DNA of 64,000 bases from Cupriavidus basilensis OR16 (GTDB taxonomy: Bacteria; Pseudomonadota; Gammaproteobacteria; Burkholderiales; Burkholderiaceae): positions 29,131 through 93,130 of the forward strand of contig NZ_AHJE01000081.1 of the NCBI RefSeq assembly GCF_000243095.1, given 5' to 3'. A program made the position numbers and the translations under genes. Every line of letters begins with the position of its first letter. Within the stretch, counting starts at the first letter, position 1. Positions 34,318-43,601 of the stretch are shown here, in pieces. The notes beneath the pieces were generated by a model. The model saw only the letters and a program-made list of their open reading frames with translations. It had not been told where the DNA came from and searched no databases.

Positions 34318-36060
34318 TCAGCTCTTGTGCAGCTTGAACACCCACACCGATCCGCCCTGCTCCAGGAAATTCACGCGCTTGGCAACTTCCCCGCCCCACA
34401 GCGGCACCGCGCCACCCCAACCCGACACCACCGCCACATACTGCTCGCCGCCCTCCTCCCAGGTCACCGGAGGCGCCACCACGCCACTGCCCGTCTGGAA
34501 CTTCCACAGTTCCTTGCCGGTCTTGGCATCCGCAGCCTTCAGGTAGCCCTCCGGCGTGCCCCAGAACACCAGCCCGCCGGCAGTGGTCATCACCCCGCCC
34601 CACAGCGGCGCGTAGTTCTTGACCTCCCACTCGATCTTGCCGGTCTTGGGGTTGATCGCGCGCAGCGAGCCGATGTAGTCCTCGTTGAGCGGATGGATGG
34701 TGAAGCCGGCGCCGAGGAAGGCCGCGCCCTTCTTGTAGCTCACGGGTTCGTTCCAGATATCCATGCCCCATTCATTGGCCGGTACATAGAACAGGCCGGT
34801 CTGCGGGCTATAGGCCATCGGCTGCTGGTTCTTGCCGCCAAGGAAGCCCGGCGCCGCAAATACGGACTGGCCCTTCTTCGGGTCGCTGCCCGCGGCCGGG
34901 TCGCCCGGCCGGCTTTGCGCGATCATGTTGGGGCGCCCGGTCTTGAGGTCGATGCTGCTCGCCCAGGTGATCTTCTTGACGAAGGGGAAGGCGTTCACCA
35001 GCTTGCCGGTGGTGGCGTCATTGACGTAGAAGAATCCATTGCGGTCGGCCTTGCCGCCCAGGCGCTTGCCGTCCTGATCGAAGGTCACGAACTCGTTGAC
35101 GCCGTCGAAATCCCAGCCATCGTTAGGCGTATTCTGGTAATGCCAGACGATCTTCCCGGTGGCGGGGTCGAGCGCCACGGTCGAGGCCGAATAGAGGTTG
35201 TCGCCCTTGCGCATGTGGCTGTTCCACGGCCCAGGGTTGCCGGTACCGAAGTAGGCCAGGCCGGTCTTCGGGTCATAGGTGCCGCCCAGCCAGGTGGCCG
35301 CGCCGCCGGTCTTCCAGGTCTCGCCGGGCCAACTGGCGTTCAGGGTGCCGGTCACACCGTTCTCGGTCTTGTTGCCGTCCTTGTCGTACGTGTAGCCCAT
35401 ATGGCCTTCCACCACTGGCCGGGACCACACCATCTGCCCGGTCTTGGCGTCGCGTGCCTCGACCCGTCCCACCACGCCGAACTCGCCGCCAGAGATGCCA
35501 GTCAGCACCATGCCTTTGACGATCAGGGGGGCCGCCGTGTAGGAATAGCCGGCGGCATAGTCCTCGATCTTGTCTTTCCACACCACCTTGCCGGTCTTCT
35601 GGTCCAGCGCCACCAGTTGCGCGTCGAGCGTGCCAAAGATCACCAGGTTGTCGTACAAGGCCGCACCGCGGTTGACCACGTCGCAGCAGGGCATGATGCC
35701 TTCGGGCAGGCGATGCTCATATTTCCAGAGCTTGCTGCCGGTCTTCAGATCGAGCGCGTAGATGCGTGAGTACGAGGCCGTCACGAACATCTTGCCTTCA
35801 TGAATCAACGGCTGCGCTTCCTGCCCGCGCTGCTTTTCGCCGCCGAAGGAAAACGACCAGGCCGGCACCAGCTGGCTGATGTTCTTGGTGTTGATGCGGT
35901 TCAGCGTGGAAAAGCGCTGGCCTTGCGTGCCCATTCCCCACGACAGCACGTCGCCCGGCGACTTCGCGTCGTTCTCGATCATGGCATCGGTCACCGCGGC
36001 CTGCGCCGCCAGGCTCGCGGCAGTCGCCGCGAGCACCATCATCACGCGTAACGTCCTCAT
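34318..36060 (-). CDS. PQQ-dependent alcohol dehydrogenase, type I, lanthanide-type signature
   Basis: A 580-residue periplasmic quinoprotein with signal peptide (cleavage near residue 22) and no fused cytochrome. Vicinal disulfide Cys125-Cys126 (MPCCDVV). The catalytic base is Asp317 in GWDFDG; the additional Asp319, two residues later, is the residue that in XoxF and PedH coordinates a lanthanide, while calcium enzymes have Ala, Ser or Thr. So I predict a rare-earth-dependent enzyme of the ExaA/PedH group. GAGAGGAG precedes ATG 36060. A sigma-54-type promoter lies at 36124-36139. The separate cytochrome c gene follows. Confidence 0.92.
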   Translation of the reverse strand: MRTLRVMMVLAATAASLAAQAAVTDAMIENDAKSPGDVLSWGMGTQGQRFSTLNRINTKNISQLVPAWSFSFGGEKQRGQEAQPLIHEGKMFVTASYSRIYALDLKTGSKLWKYEHRLPEGIMPCCDVVNRGAALYDNLVIFGTLDAQLVALDQKTGKVVWKDKIEDYAAGYSYTAAPLIVKGMVLTGISGGEFGVVGRVEARDAKTGQMVWSRPVVEGHMGYTYDKDGNKTENGVTGTLNASWPGETWKTGGAATWLGGTYDPKTGLAYFGTGNPGPWNSHMRKGDNLYSASTVALDPATGKIVWHYQNTPNDGWDFDGVNEFVTFDQDGKRLGGKADRNGFFYVNDATTGKLVNAFPFVKKITWASSIDLKTGRPNMIAQSRPGDPAAGSDPKKGQSVFAAPGFLGGKNQQPMAYSPQTGLFYVPANEWGMDIWNEPVSYKKGAAFLGAGFTIHPLNEDYIGSLRAINPKTGKIEWEVKNYAPLWGGVMTTAGGLVFWGTPEGYLKAADAKTGKELWKFQTGSGVVAPPVTWEEGGEQYVAVVSGWGGAVPLWGGEVAKRVNFLEQGGSVWVFKLHKS

Positions 36061-36123
36061 TGTCTGCTCCTCTCTCTTGTTGTCGATCTTCACCAGTGCG
36101 CCACGCACACCAGACTGACTCTT

Positions 36124-36139
36124 GGCAATTCCCATGCCA
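36124..36139 (-). promoter_or_regulatory. Sigma-54 promoter before the lanthanide-type dehydrogenase
   Basis: On the minus strand TGGCATGGGAATTGCC: intact TGGCA, GG and TTGC at correct spacing, two mismatches to TGGCACRNNNNTTGCW. It lies 64 bases before the ATG. Confidence 0.55.
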
Positions 36140-36252
36140 ATGGAAAACACCCGCATCCGGCCCCGCAGCGGCCCGTTGATGCCTGGATGGCGTACCAGCG
36201 CGGAACACTGCGTTGCCGTTGTTGCGGAATTGAACAGCACGCCTGTCCGGAC

Positions 36253-37184
36253 TCAGCGTCTGAACGCAGCGTCCTCATACGCCGGGTAGAGGTGCGTCAC
36301 ATTGCGCAAGTACTCCGCCGGCATGGCGCCCCAGTGTGCGTACGCGTCCGGCACCGGCATGGCGATCACCTCGGCCAGGTCGCGGCCCTGGGATGCCGCC
36401 TGGGTCATGCGTGCGTCCAGCCACTGCAGGTAGCCGCGTGTCTGTGCGATGGCCTCCGCGCTGCCGAGCGCCGGTCCGTGGCTGGGGATCAGCAGCCGCG
36501 CGCCGCTGTCGCGCAGCAGCCCCTGCAAATGGTCCAGGCTGGCCAGCCAGCGCTTGAGATCCGCGTGCGGTGTGGTCGGCACGCGCTCGCGAAACGCCAC
36601 GCCGCCCGCGAAGACCACGCCAGCGCTGCGGTCCACTATCACGAGGTCGTCGGCGGTGTGGCCGTCCATCCGGATCAGATCGAAGGTGTGCCGGCCGATC
36701 GTGCGCCGCCCGGGGTCAGCACGTGGCGCGGCGGCGCCGGTTCGGTGTCGCGCATCCAGTTGCCGCACAGGCGGTAGAGGTTGTCGGCATAAGCAGGCCC
36801 TTCGCGCCGGGCGCCGTCGATGGTGCCGGCCAGCGCGCTGCCGCCCACGACGGCATAGGCCTGGTTGCCGAAGAAGTAGTCCGGATGCAGGTTGAGATTG
36901 AGCACCAGCCGCACCGGCGCCGCCGTGACCGAAGCAATGGCGCGGCGCTGTTGCTCGCCGTACTGCCGCGACGGCCCGGTATTGATCACCACCACGCCGT
37001 CACCCGTATCGATAAAGGCGGTGTTGATGATGTTGCAGCCGTTGTCCGGCGCGAAATCCGCATTGGCCCCTTCCAGCAGCCACACGTCGGCGGCGACCTG
37101 GCGTGGCGCCAGGCGATAGTCCCCTGCCTGCGCCAGCGCCGCGTGCGCTGCCAGGCAGAGCAGGATCCCGAGCATGCGCTTCAT
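36253..37184 (-). pseudogene. MBL-fold protein of the quinoprotein relay system (type 2), frameshifted
   Basis: The N-terminal frame from ATG 37184 has a signal peptide and DGVVVINTGPSRQYGEQQR, LNLNLHPDYFFGNQAY (a very degenerate metal motif), to PRHVLTPG. It then loses frame at a CCC run, 36709-36711. One more base there restores GRRTIGRHTFDLI and DGHTADDLVIVD to the stop at 36253. The product would be about 310 residues, the family's size. Single-base deletion in a short homopolymer, so a sequencing error is possible. The start overlaps the SoxYZ-like gene by four bases. Confidence 0.78.
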
Positions 37185-37945
37185 GGCGTCACCAGCGCCG
37201 CGAACCGGTTGCCGTTGTTATCGCGTCCGGTCACTGTCATGCCGCGCTCGATGGCCTCGCGCAGGTCGAAGGAGAAGATCGGGTTCTCGGCAACCGGTTC
37301 GTACAGCGTCAGCCGCAGCATCGTTTCCCGGGTGGCGTCGAGCAGGCTCAGTGACTCCACATGGAAGGCCGGGATACCGGCCACCAGCCCGGTGTCCATC
37401 GGGTGCATCACGCGTAGCCGCACCCGGCCACCGTTGCCACCGAGGCCGGGAAACACGCGCGATTCGACCCGGTTCAGCGTGGTGCTCCACGAACCGTCGC
37501 GGCGCGTAGCGCCTGGCACCGTGCAGCCGCCGCCGCTGGCATCCACCATCACCCCGCCCACATGCCACACGCCGTCCCGCGTGCGGGCTGCCACGCGCAC
37601 CGGCGAGGCCTGCTCCAGCTTGAAGCGGAACGACAGCGAGGGGCGCACCCTGAGGGGCTCGAACTCCAGCACCTTGCGGATCGGGTTGCGGTCCACCGCC
37701 ACCACGATGCGATCCACCTCGCCGAGCGCCGACGCATCAAAGGCAATCGGCACCCGCATCGGATCTTCGGCAAAGGCCGGCCCGGTGACCTTGACGCGGC
37801 TGTCGAACACGTACGGCGCCTGCCGCAGCGCTTCCTTGCGCACCAGCGGCCATTGCGGCGACTGCAACGGATCGCGGCTGTCCAAGGCCCACGCACCCGC
37901 CGCGGCCAACGCCAGGCAAGCTGCCAGCGGCACGCTATGCCTCAT
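37181..37945 (-). CDS. Quinoprotein dehydrogenase-associated SoxYZ-like carrier
   Basis: A 254-residue secreted protein (signal peptide ending AAAGAWA). It is a natural SoxY-SoxZ fusion: the SoxY-like half ends in VDASGGGCTVPGA, where the Cys would be the carrier residue, and the SoxZ-like half has VRLRVMHPMDTGLV and AENPIFSFDL. Function in alcohol oxidation unknown; it accompanies MBL relay proteins. Four-base overlaps on both sides show an operon. Confidence 0.85.
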   Translation of the reverse strand: MRHSVPLAACLALAAAGAWALDSRDPLQSPQWPLVRKEALRQAPYVFDSRVKVTGPAFAEDPMRVPIAFDASALGEVDRIVVAVDRNPIRKVLEFEPLRVRPSLSFRFKLEQASPVRVAARTRDGVWHVGGVMVDASGGGCTVPGATRRDGSWSTTLNRVESRVFPGLGGNGGRVRLRVMHPMDTGLVAGIPAFHVESLSLLDATRETMLRLTLYEPVAENPIFSFDLREAIERGMTVTGRDNNGNRFAALVTP

Positions 37946-38766
37946 GCCGGACCCCCGGCCTGGCGCACGCGGCGCGCCATCCCGCGCTGAGGGTCGTAGC
38001 CGAGCAGCGCCAAAGCGAAGAACACAGCCGTGCAACCGGCCAGCACCACGAGACTGACTGGAGCGGCCTGCCCGTACAAGGCGAAACGGATCGCTTCCAC
38101 GGCATGGGTAAAGGGATTGAAGCGCGCGAGCTGGTAGACCACCGTGGCGCCGGACTCCTCCAGCTTCCAGAGCGGATAGAGCGCCGAGCTGATGAAGAAC
38201 ATCGGGAAGATCACGAAATTCATGGTGCCGGCGAAGTTCTCCAGCTGCCGCACATGCACCGACAGCAGCAAGCCCAACGCCCCCAGCATCAGCGCGGCCA
38301 GCACCATCACGGCCAGCGCGCCGGGCAGGCATGCAGGCGCGAACGTCACGTCGAAGGCCGTGGCGACAAGCAGGAAGGCGACCATCTGCAGCAAGGAAAG
38401 CAAGGTGCCGGCGGCCAGCTTGCAGGCGAGCAGCCAGGCCCTGGGCAGCGGCGCGGTCAGCAGCAGGCGCATCACGCCCATCTCGCGGTCGTACACCATC
38501 GCCAGCGAGGACTGCATGCCGTTGAACAGCGCGATCATGCCGAGCAGGCCGGGCGTGACGAAGACCTTGTATTCGACATAGGTGTCATAGGGCGGCACGA
38601 TGGCAACGCCGAGCGCGTTCTGGAAGCCGGCCGCGAATACCAGCAGCCACAGCAGCGGCCGCACCAGCGACGAGCATAGCCGCCCGGGCTGCCGGAAAAA
38701 CTTGTGCAGTTCGCGTCCGGCCACCGCGCGCAGAGCGCGCCAGGCATGGATCAGGGTGGTAGTCAT
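37942..38766 (-). CDS. ABC-2 type permease of the PQQ-dependent alcohol oxidation cluster (PedC-like)
   Basis: A 274-residue permease with a cytoplasmic N-terminal helix and about six membrane segments (VRPLLWLLVFAAGFQ, LLLTAPLPRAWLLACKLAAG, FVIFPMFFISSALYPLW). It pairs with the ATPase at 40966. ATG 38766 is used. As written the preceding binding-protein frame runs straight into it without a stop, giving one 674-residue frame (37942-39966), which I attribute to one extra base (see that entry). Transported substrate unknown. Confidence 0.82.
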   Translation of the reverse strand: MTTTLIHAWRALRAVAGRELHKFFRQPGRLCSSLVRPLLWLLVFAAGFQNALGVAIVPPYDTYVEYKVFVTPGLLGMIALFNGMQSSLAMVYDREMGVMRLLLTAPLPRAWLLACKLAAGTLLSLLQMVAFLLVATAFDVTFAPACLPGALAVMVLAALMLGALGLLLSVHVRQLENFAGTMNFVIFPMFFISSALYPLWKLEESGATVVYQLARFNPFTHAVEAIRFALYGQAAPVSLVVLAGCTAVFFALALLGYDPQRGMARRVRQAGGPA

Positions 38767-39966
38767 GGCCTGGGCATCGCCCCAAATTTTGCCTGGACGG
38801 CACGCGGTGTCGGCCGCGTCGGCGCCCAGCGTGTCGAGATTGTTCTTCGGATGCAGCACGCCCTCCACCGGCGCCACGCCGACCACGCCGTCGGGATGCG
38901 CCAGCAGGACCGGCTGGCGCAATTGGCCGTCCCAGCGCCGGAAGGACAGCGGCGGCCCCTTGAAGCCATCCACCACCACCGCCTCGGAGACCAGCGCCTC
39001 GGCCTGCCCGGCAAAGCCGCCCTTGGGCTGCCGCGCCACGCTTTCGGCGATTGCCTTCACAGCCACCCACGCGGCCCAGTCGTAGCCGGTCATGGGACGG
39101 CCCGCCGCCTTGATAAAGCGCCGGCTCAGTTGCGGCCCGCCATTGCGCTCCCAGGCCCAGTGCCAGGCCTGGGCGGTCAGTCCGCTGGCCCCCACCACCG
39201 GGCGCGGCAACTGGGTGGCATAGGGCACGCCGCGCGCGAACTCGCCATCGGCATCGGCCACCACCACCACGTCATAGTCCACGCCAGCAGTCAGCAGGCC
39301 GAGATTGCCCAGCCCGCGCTCGCGCGGATCGTTCGACAGCTTGAACGCGCGCTGCGCCGACCAGGCAATGCCGAAGCGGCGGGCAGCCTGCGTGAGCACG
39401 GCGCGCTGCGCCGCGTCTTCCGGCGACGGCCCGCTCAGCAACAGCGCACGGCGCCACTTGCGCAGCGCCAGGTATTGCATCAATGCGTCCGCCTGCATGC
39501 GCCGGCTGGGCAGCGTGTGGAGCAGGTGCGGTGCACAGCCGGTGCCGCGCAGTTCATCGTCGTCGGCGGAAACGTTGAACAGCAGCGCTTCGCCGGGCTT
39601 GACCGCCCGCGCCGCCAGCCTGACCGCCGGAGCCGGCAGGTCGAGCAGGATAAAGCGCGTGCCCTGGCGCGCCAGCGCGGCTACCATCGGCCCCACCTCG
39701 GCTTCGCTGCTGGCTTCCTGTGCATCGAGCCGCAGTGCCTGCCCGGCGGCTTCCAGCGCAAAGCGCGATTCCGCCACTGCCACGCGAGCGCCGTCCACGG
39801 GACGGCCTTGCGGCTGTCCGGGATAACGTTGCTCCATCCGCTTGGGTGCATAGCGCGCATCGCCGGCCAGGGAAACCACGGCCACCCTCACGTCAGCCGC
39901 GTGCGCGGTGGCCGCCAGCAACGCGAACACGGCCAGCCAGCGCAGCCCGGTCGCCGGACTAATCAT
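38763..39966 (-). CDS. Periplasmic binding protein of the PQQ-associated ABC system, fused by probable indel
   Basis: About 400 residues: signal peptide (ALLAATAHA), then a type-1 binding fold (VRVAVVSLAGDARYAPKRME, GYDWAAWVAVKAIAE). This is the ABC binding-protein family confined to PQQ alcohol clusters. Near the end the frame passes into the permease. If the CCCC at 38780-38783 had one base fewer, this gene would stop in an ATGA overlap with the permease start, as at most other junctions of this operon. So the fusion is probably an indel, real or technical. A true fusion would put the permease N-terminus on the wrong side of the membrane. Confidence 0.75.
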
Positions 39967-40969
39967 CGATCGCCACCGAATGCGGCACCCTGCCGGCCTT
40001 GAGCGTGGTCACGGCCTTGTTGCTTGCGGTGTCGACCACGCTGACGTCGTCCGACAGCCCGTTGGCCACATAGAGCAAGGCGTTGTCGCGCGTCAGTGCC
40101 AGGCCCCAGGCGCGGCGGCCCACCAGCACGTAGTCCAGCACCCGGCGCGAAGCCACATCGACCACGGCCACGCGATTGGCGCGGCCCAGCCCGATATAGG
40201 CGCGCTTGCCGTCGCTGCTGGCGATCAGCCCGACCGGGGTTACGTCCTCGGCACGGAAGCCCTTGGGCGTGAAGGCGATGGTCTGCACCACTTCCAGCGT
40301 ATCGGTGCGGATCACGCTCACGCTGGCGGCCAGCTCGTTGGTCACCCACAGCTCCTTGCCGCCCATGGCCAGCAGCAGGCGGCGCGGGCGGTTGCCAACC
40401 TGGATGTTCTTGATCAGCTTGCGCGATGCCACGTCGATCACATGGACCAGGTTGGCCACTTCCGAGGTGACGTACACGCGCTTGCCGTCCGGGCTGGCCT
40501 TCACGCCCTCGGGCTCTTCGCCCACCTTGATGGCAAACACCTTCTTGCCGGATGCAATGTCGTAGGCCGACAGCAGTCCGTCCTCCTCGTTGGAGACGTA
40601 GAGCGTGCGGCCGTCGGGACTGAGGTCGAACAGTTCCGGGTCGTCGCCGACCGGCAGCGAGGCCACGGTCTTGCGGCTCGCCACGTCGACCACGTCCACC
40701 CGGTTATCGTCGCTGCAGGCCACGTAAAGGCGCCGCCGGTCCGGCGACAACTGCAGGTGGCGCGGGCGCTTGCATTGCCGCCAGACGGCGATCAGTTGCC
40801 TGCTGGCAGCGCTATAGGCGGCCACGGCATCGTCTTTCTCGCTGGAGACGAAGACCTGCCCGGTGGCGTTGCGGCTTTCAGCGGCAACGGCCACGCCGGC
40901 AGCGATCAGCAGCAGCATGGCGGCCAGGGTGGCGCAGGCGATAAAGCCAAGGGTGGGCGGCTTGTTCAT
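39959..40969 (-). CDS. YVTN-type beta-propeller of the PQQ-dependent catabolism cluster
   Basis: A 336-residue secreted seven-bladed propeller with signal peptide (residues 1-30). Repeats such as DVVDVASRKTVASLPVGDDP, SPDGKRVYVTSEVANLVHVI and SSDGKRAYIGLGRANRVAVV recur about every 42 residues. This family is found with the PQQ-linked ABC transporter; possible scaffold or sensor. Start 40969 overlaps the ATPase stop (ATGA). Confidence 0.9.
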   Translation of the reverse strand: MNKPPTLGFIACATLAAMLLLIAAGVAVAAESRNATGQVFVSSEKDDAVAAYSAASRQLIAVWRQCKRPRHLQLSPDRRRLYVACSDDNRVDVVDVASRKTVASLPVGDDPELFDLSPDGRTLYVSNEEDGLLSAYDIASGKKVFAIKVGEEPEGVKASPDGKRVYVTSEVANLVHVIDVASRKLIKNIQVGNRPRRLLLAMGGKELWVTNELAASVSVIRTDTLEVVQTIAFTPKGFRAEDVTPVGLIASSDGKRAYIGLGRANRVAVVDVASRRVLDYVLVGRRAWGLALTRDNALLYVANGLSDDVSVVDTASNKAVTTLKAGRVPHSVAIDD

Positions 40970-41754
40970 GCTGGGGTACGCTCGGCGGCGCGCTCGGTGG
41001 CACGGACAGGCGATGCGGGGAAGCTGGTCAAGGCCAGGAAGGCCTGCTCCAGGCTGTCGCACTCGGCGGCGCCGCGCAGCGCGGCCGGCGTGCCATCGAA
41101 ACGCACCGCGCCCCGATGCAGCACGATGATGCGGTCCGCCTGCTCCACCTCCTGCACCAGGTGCGTGGCCCACAGCACACCGGCCTGCGCCTGCGCGGCA
41201 AGCCGGCGCGCATCGGCAACGAGCTGCGCGCGCGAGGCCGGATCGAGCCCGACAGTAGGCTCGTCCAGCAGCAGCACGGCGGGCTCGTGCAACAGCGCGC
41301 GCGCCAGCTCCACCTTGCGCCGGTTGCCGCCCGAGAGCTCGCGCACGGATGCCCCTGCCCGCTCCGCCAGGCCGAAATCCTCCAGCAGGCGGGCAATCCG
41401 CTCGGCGGCAACGCGGCGTGGCAGCCCGTGCAGGCCCGCATGGAAATGCAGATTGGACAAGACCGACAAGTCCAGGTCGATGGCCGGCTGCTGGAACACG
41501 ATGCCGAGCCGGCCCAGCGCACGCACCGGGTGGCGCCGCATATCCACCCCCATGACCGTGACCCGCCCCGCGTCGGCCACGAACAAGCCGCTGAGGATCT
41601 GGAACAGCGTGGTCTTGCCTGCGCCGTTGGGGCCCAGCAGCGCGACGAATTCGCCGCGCCGCACGTCGAGCGAAACGCCGTCCAGCGCGTGCTGGTTGCC
41701 AAAGCGCTTGCGCACGGCTTCACAGCGCAGCGCCAGCGGGGATGCCGGGGCCAT
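40966..41754 (-). CDS. ABC transporter ATPase of the PQQ-associated system
   Basis: A 262-residue ATPase: Walker A GPNGAGKTT near residue 41, Q-loop FQQPAID, signature LSGGNRRKVELARAL, Walker B VLLLDEPTVGLDP and H-loop ATHLVQEVE. DrrA-like, energising the PedC-like permease. The start overlaps the stop of the preceding Bug receptor gene by one base (TGATG). Confidence 0.93.
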   Translation of the reverse strand: MAPASPLALRCEAVRKRFGNQHALDGVSLDVRRGEFVALLGPNGAGKTTLFQILSGLFVADAGRVTVMGVDMRRHPVRALGRLGIVFQQPAIDLDLSVLSNLHFHAGLHGLPRRVAAERIARLLEDFGLAERAGASVRELSGGNRRKVELARALLHEPAVLLLDEPTVGLDPASRAQLVADARRLAAQAQAGVLWATHLVQEVEQADRIIVLHRGAVRFDGTPAALRGAAECDSLEQAFLALTSFPASPVRATERAAERTPA

Positions 41755-42776
41755 CACAGGTGCTCCTTCGGCTGGGCCGTACCCACCCGCTCGGCAAAGC
41801 GCCGCTCCGCCTCCCAGGCGCGCTGCAGGTAGGCTTCGTACTGGGCGGTATTCAAGTAGGTCAGTTCCTGGTCGTACCTGGCCAGCTCGGCCACGTGGCG
41901 GGGCTGTTGCATGGCGATGCGGAACGCGTCGTGCAGGCGGCTGACGATCAGCGGGTCGGTGCCGCGCGGCACGCCGATGCCATAGGGCGAGTTGTGGATC
42001 GCGTTGTCGAAACCCAGCTCGCTGACGGTCGGCACCTCGGGCCAGCGCGCCGAGCGCTGCGCGCCGAACACGGCCAGAAGGCGCATCCGCCCGCTCTCCA
42101 CGAAGGGCGCGAAGCCGGTCGAATTCACGCCCGCCATCAGCGAGCCATTGGCCACCGCCAGCATCTGGTCGGCGGTGCCGCGGTAAGGCACGTGCACGTA
42201 GCGCACGCCGCTGCGTCCGAGCACGTCCTCCATGGCGAGGTGGGCGGTGGTGCCGATGCCGGTGGAACCCACCGTCAGCGCGCCGGGATGGGCACGGCCC
42301 CATGCAATCAGGTCATCCAGCGTGTGGAAGGGGCTGTCTGCGGGCACCACGATGCCGAAGGTGTAGCCGGAGATCATCAGCACCGGCTGGATGTCGCGCA
42401 GCGGCTGCCACGCGGTCTTCTGCTGATGCGGGAAGCGATAGACCGTCAGCGGCAACTGGCCGATGGTGTAGCCATCCGGCCGCGCGGCGGCAAGCGCGCC
42501 GCCCACCAGCGTGCCGCCGGCCCCCGGCCTGTTCTCCACCACGATGGGCTGGCCGAGCTCGCGCCCGGCCAGCTCCGCCAGCACGCGCATCGAGATATCG
42601 GTGGCACCGCCGGCCGGCCACGGCACGATCAACGTGATCGGGCGCACCGGAAAGCGCAGTGCCCCCTGCGCTGGCGCGGCCAGCGCGTTGGCCAGCGCAT
42701 GGGCCAGGCCAAAGCAGAGCAGCAGCGCAAAGGCAAGGCGACGAAACATGGCGTGGCAGGAGGTGGAAGTATTCAT
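41754..42776 (-). CDS. Bug-family (tripartite tricarboxylate type) periplasmic binding protein
   Basis: A 340-residue secreted receptor: signal peptide, then FPVRPITLIVPWPAGGATD, VVENRPGAGGTLVGGALAAA and GSTGIGTTAHLAME, all classic Bug/TctC features. It is the first gene of the ABC operon and tightly coupled to the ATPase gene, an unusual partner since Bug proteins normally serve TctAB permeases or none. ATG 42776; an internal ATG at 42749 also gives a signal peptide. Ligand unknown. Confidence 0.87.
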   Translation of the reverse strand: MNTSTSCHAMFRRLAFALLLCFGLAHALANALAAPAQGALRFPVRPITLIVPWPAGGATDISMRVLAELAGRELGQPIVVENRPGAGGTLVGGALAAARPDGYTIGQLPLTVYRFPHQQKTAWQPLRDIQPVLMISGYTFGIVVPADSPFHTLDDLIAWGRAHPGALTVGSTGIGTTAHLAMEDVLGRSGVRYVHVPYRGTADQMLAVANGSLMAGVNSTGFAPFVESGRMRLLAVFGAQRSARWPEVPTVSELGFDNAIHNSPYGIGVPRGTDPLIVSRLHDAFRIAMQQPRHVAELARYDQELTYLNTAQYEAYLQRAWEAERRFAERVGTAQPKEHL

Positions 42777-42977
42777 GCGGGTTAGAAGAGCAAGGCCGAT
42801 ACCATGTGCGGCGCAACATGCGCGCCGTCGGGCGCCTGGCCTTCTCCGGCCTCGTCCTGGAGGCCGCAAGGCATCGCTGTGAGGCCGCGCGTTGTGCGGT
42901 GCGCTACCGGTGGTTGTCCCGCCATGGAACAAGCCACCAGCGCGCGCGCCGGACCTGTCCCGTTTTGAAACAGAGGC

Positions 42978-43601
42978 TCAGCCGAAGCCGTGCTCCACCG
43001 CATAGCGATGCATTTCCACCCGGTTGGCCAGGCCCATCTTCTTGCGGATCAGCGTCTGGTAGTTCGCCACGGTCTTGGTGCTGAGATAGAGCTGCGCCGC
43101 CACTTCCTCGATAGCCGTGCCGCGCGCGAACAGGCGGAACAGGTCAAACTCGCGCGGCGACAAGGCCAGGTGCGGCGGCGGCCGGCTGCCGGCATCGACC
43201 AGGCCGGCGACATCGTCGGACAGCGCCTGCCTCCCGTTGGCCACCTTGCGCACCGCCGCCACCAGTGCCTCCGGCGCGCTGCTCTTGGTCAGGTAGCCGG
43301 CGGCGCCGGCGCGCATGGCCTGGCTCACGATGGCGGCGCTGTCGTGCATGCTGAACACCAGGATCCGTAATGCGGGCACCCGCGCGCCCAGCCGCTGCAG
43401 CACTTCCATCCCGCCGCGTCCGGGCATCGACAGGTCCAGGATCAGTACGTCGGCCGGATGCTGCGTCAGCCAGGCGTAGGCGGCATCGCTATCGCCGAAC
43501 TCGGCCACCACGCGCACCCCCTCCTCCAGTTCGAGCAGCCGCCGGTACCCGGTGCGCACTACCGCGTGATCATCGGCAATGACTATGTCAATCGTTTTCA
43601 T
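42978..43601 (-). CDS. NarL/LuxR-family response regulator
   Basis: A 207-residue regulator: receiver with Asp10-Asp11, phosphoacceptor Asp56 (DVLILDLSMPG) and Lys106 (GYLTK), and a C-terminal LuxR HTH (LSPREFDLFRLFARGTAIEE, STKTVANYQTLIRKKMG). It overlaps the kinase gene by four bases in its original frame. By position it is comparable to ExaE or PedR2, which control quinoprotein alcohol dehydrogenases, the latter in the lanthanide switch. Confidence 0.9.
   Translation of the reverse strand: MKTIDIVIADDHAVVRTGYRRLLELEEGVRVVAEFGDSDAAYAWLTQHPADVLILDLSMPGRGGMEVLQRLGARVPALRILVFSMHDSAAIVSQAMRAGAAGYLTKSSAPEALVAAVRKVANGRQALSDDVAGLVDAGSRPPPHLALSPREFDLFRLFARGTAIEEVAAQLYLSTKTVANYQTLIRKKMGLANRVEMHRYAVEHGFG

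Noticed and set aside
38704..40002. Long plus-strand frame opposite the ABC binding-protein gene
   Set aside because: Composition is that of an antisense shadow in GC-rich DNA; the minus strand has clear families and overlapping starts.
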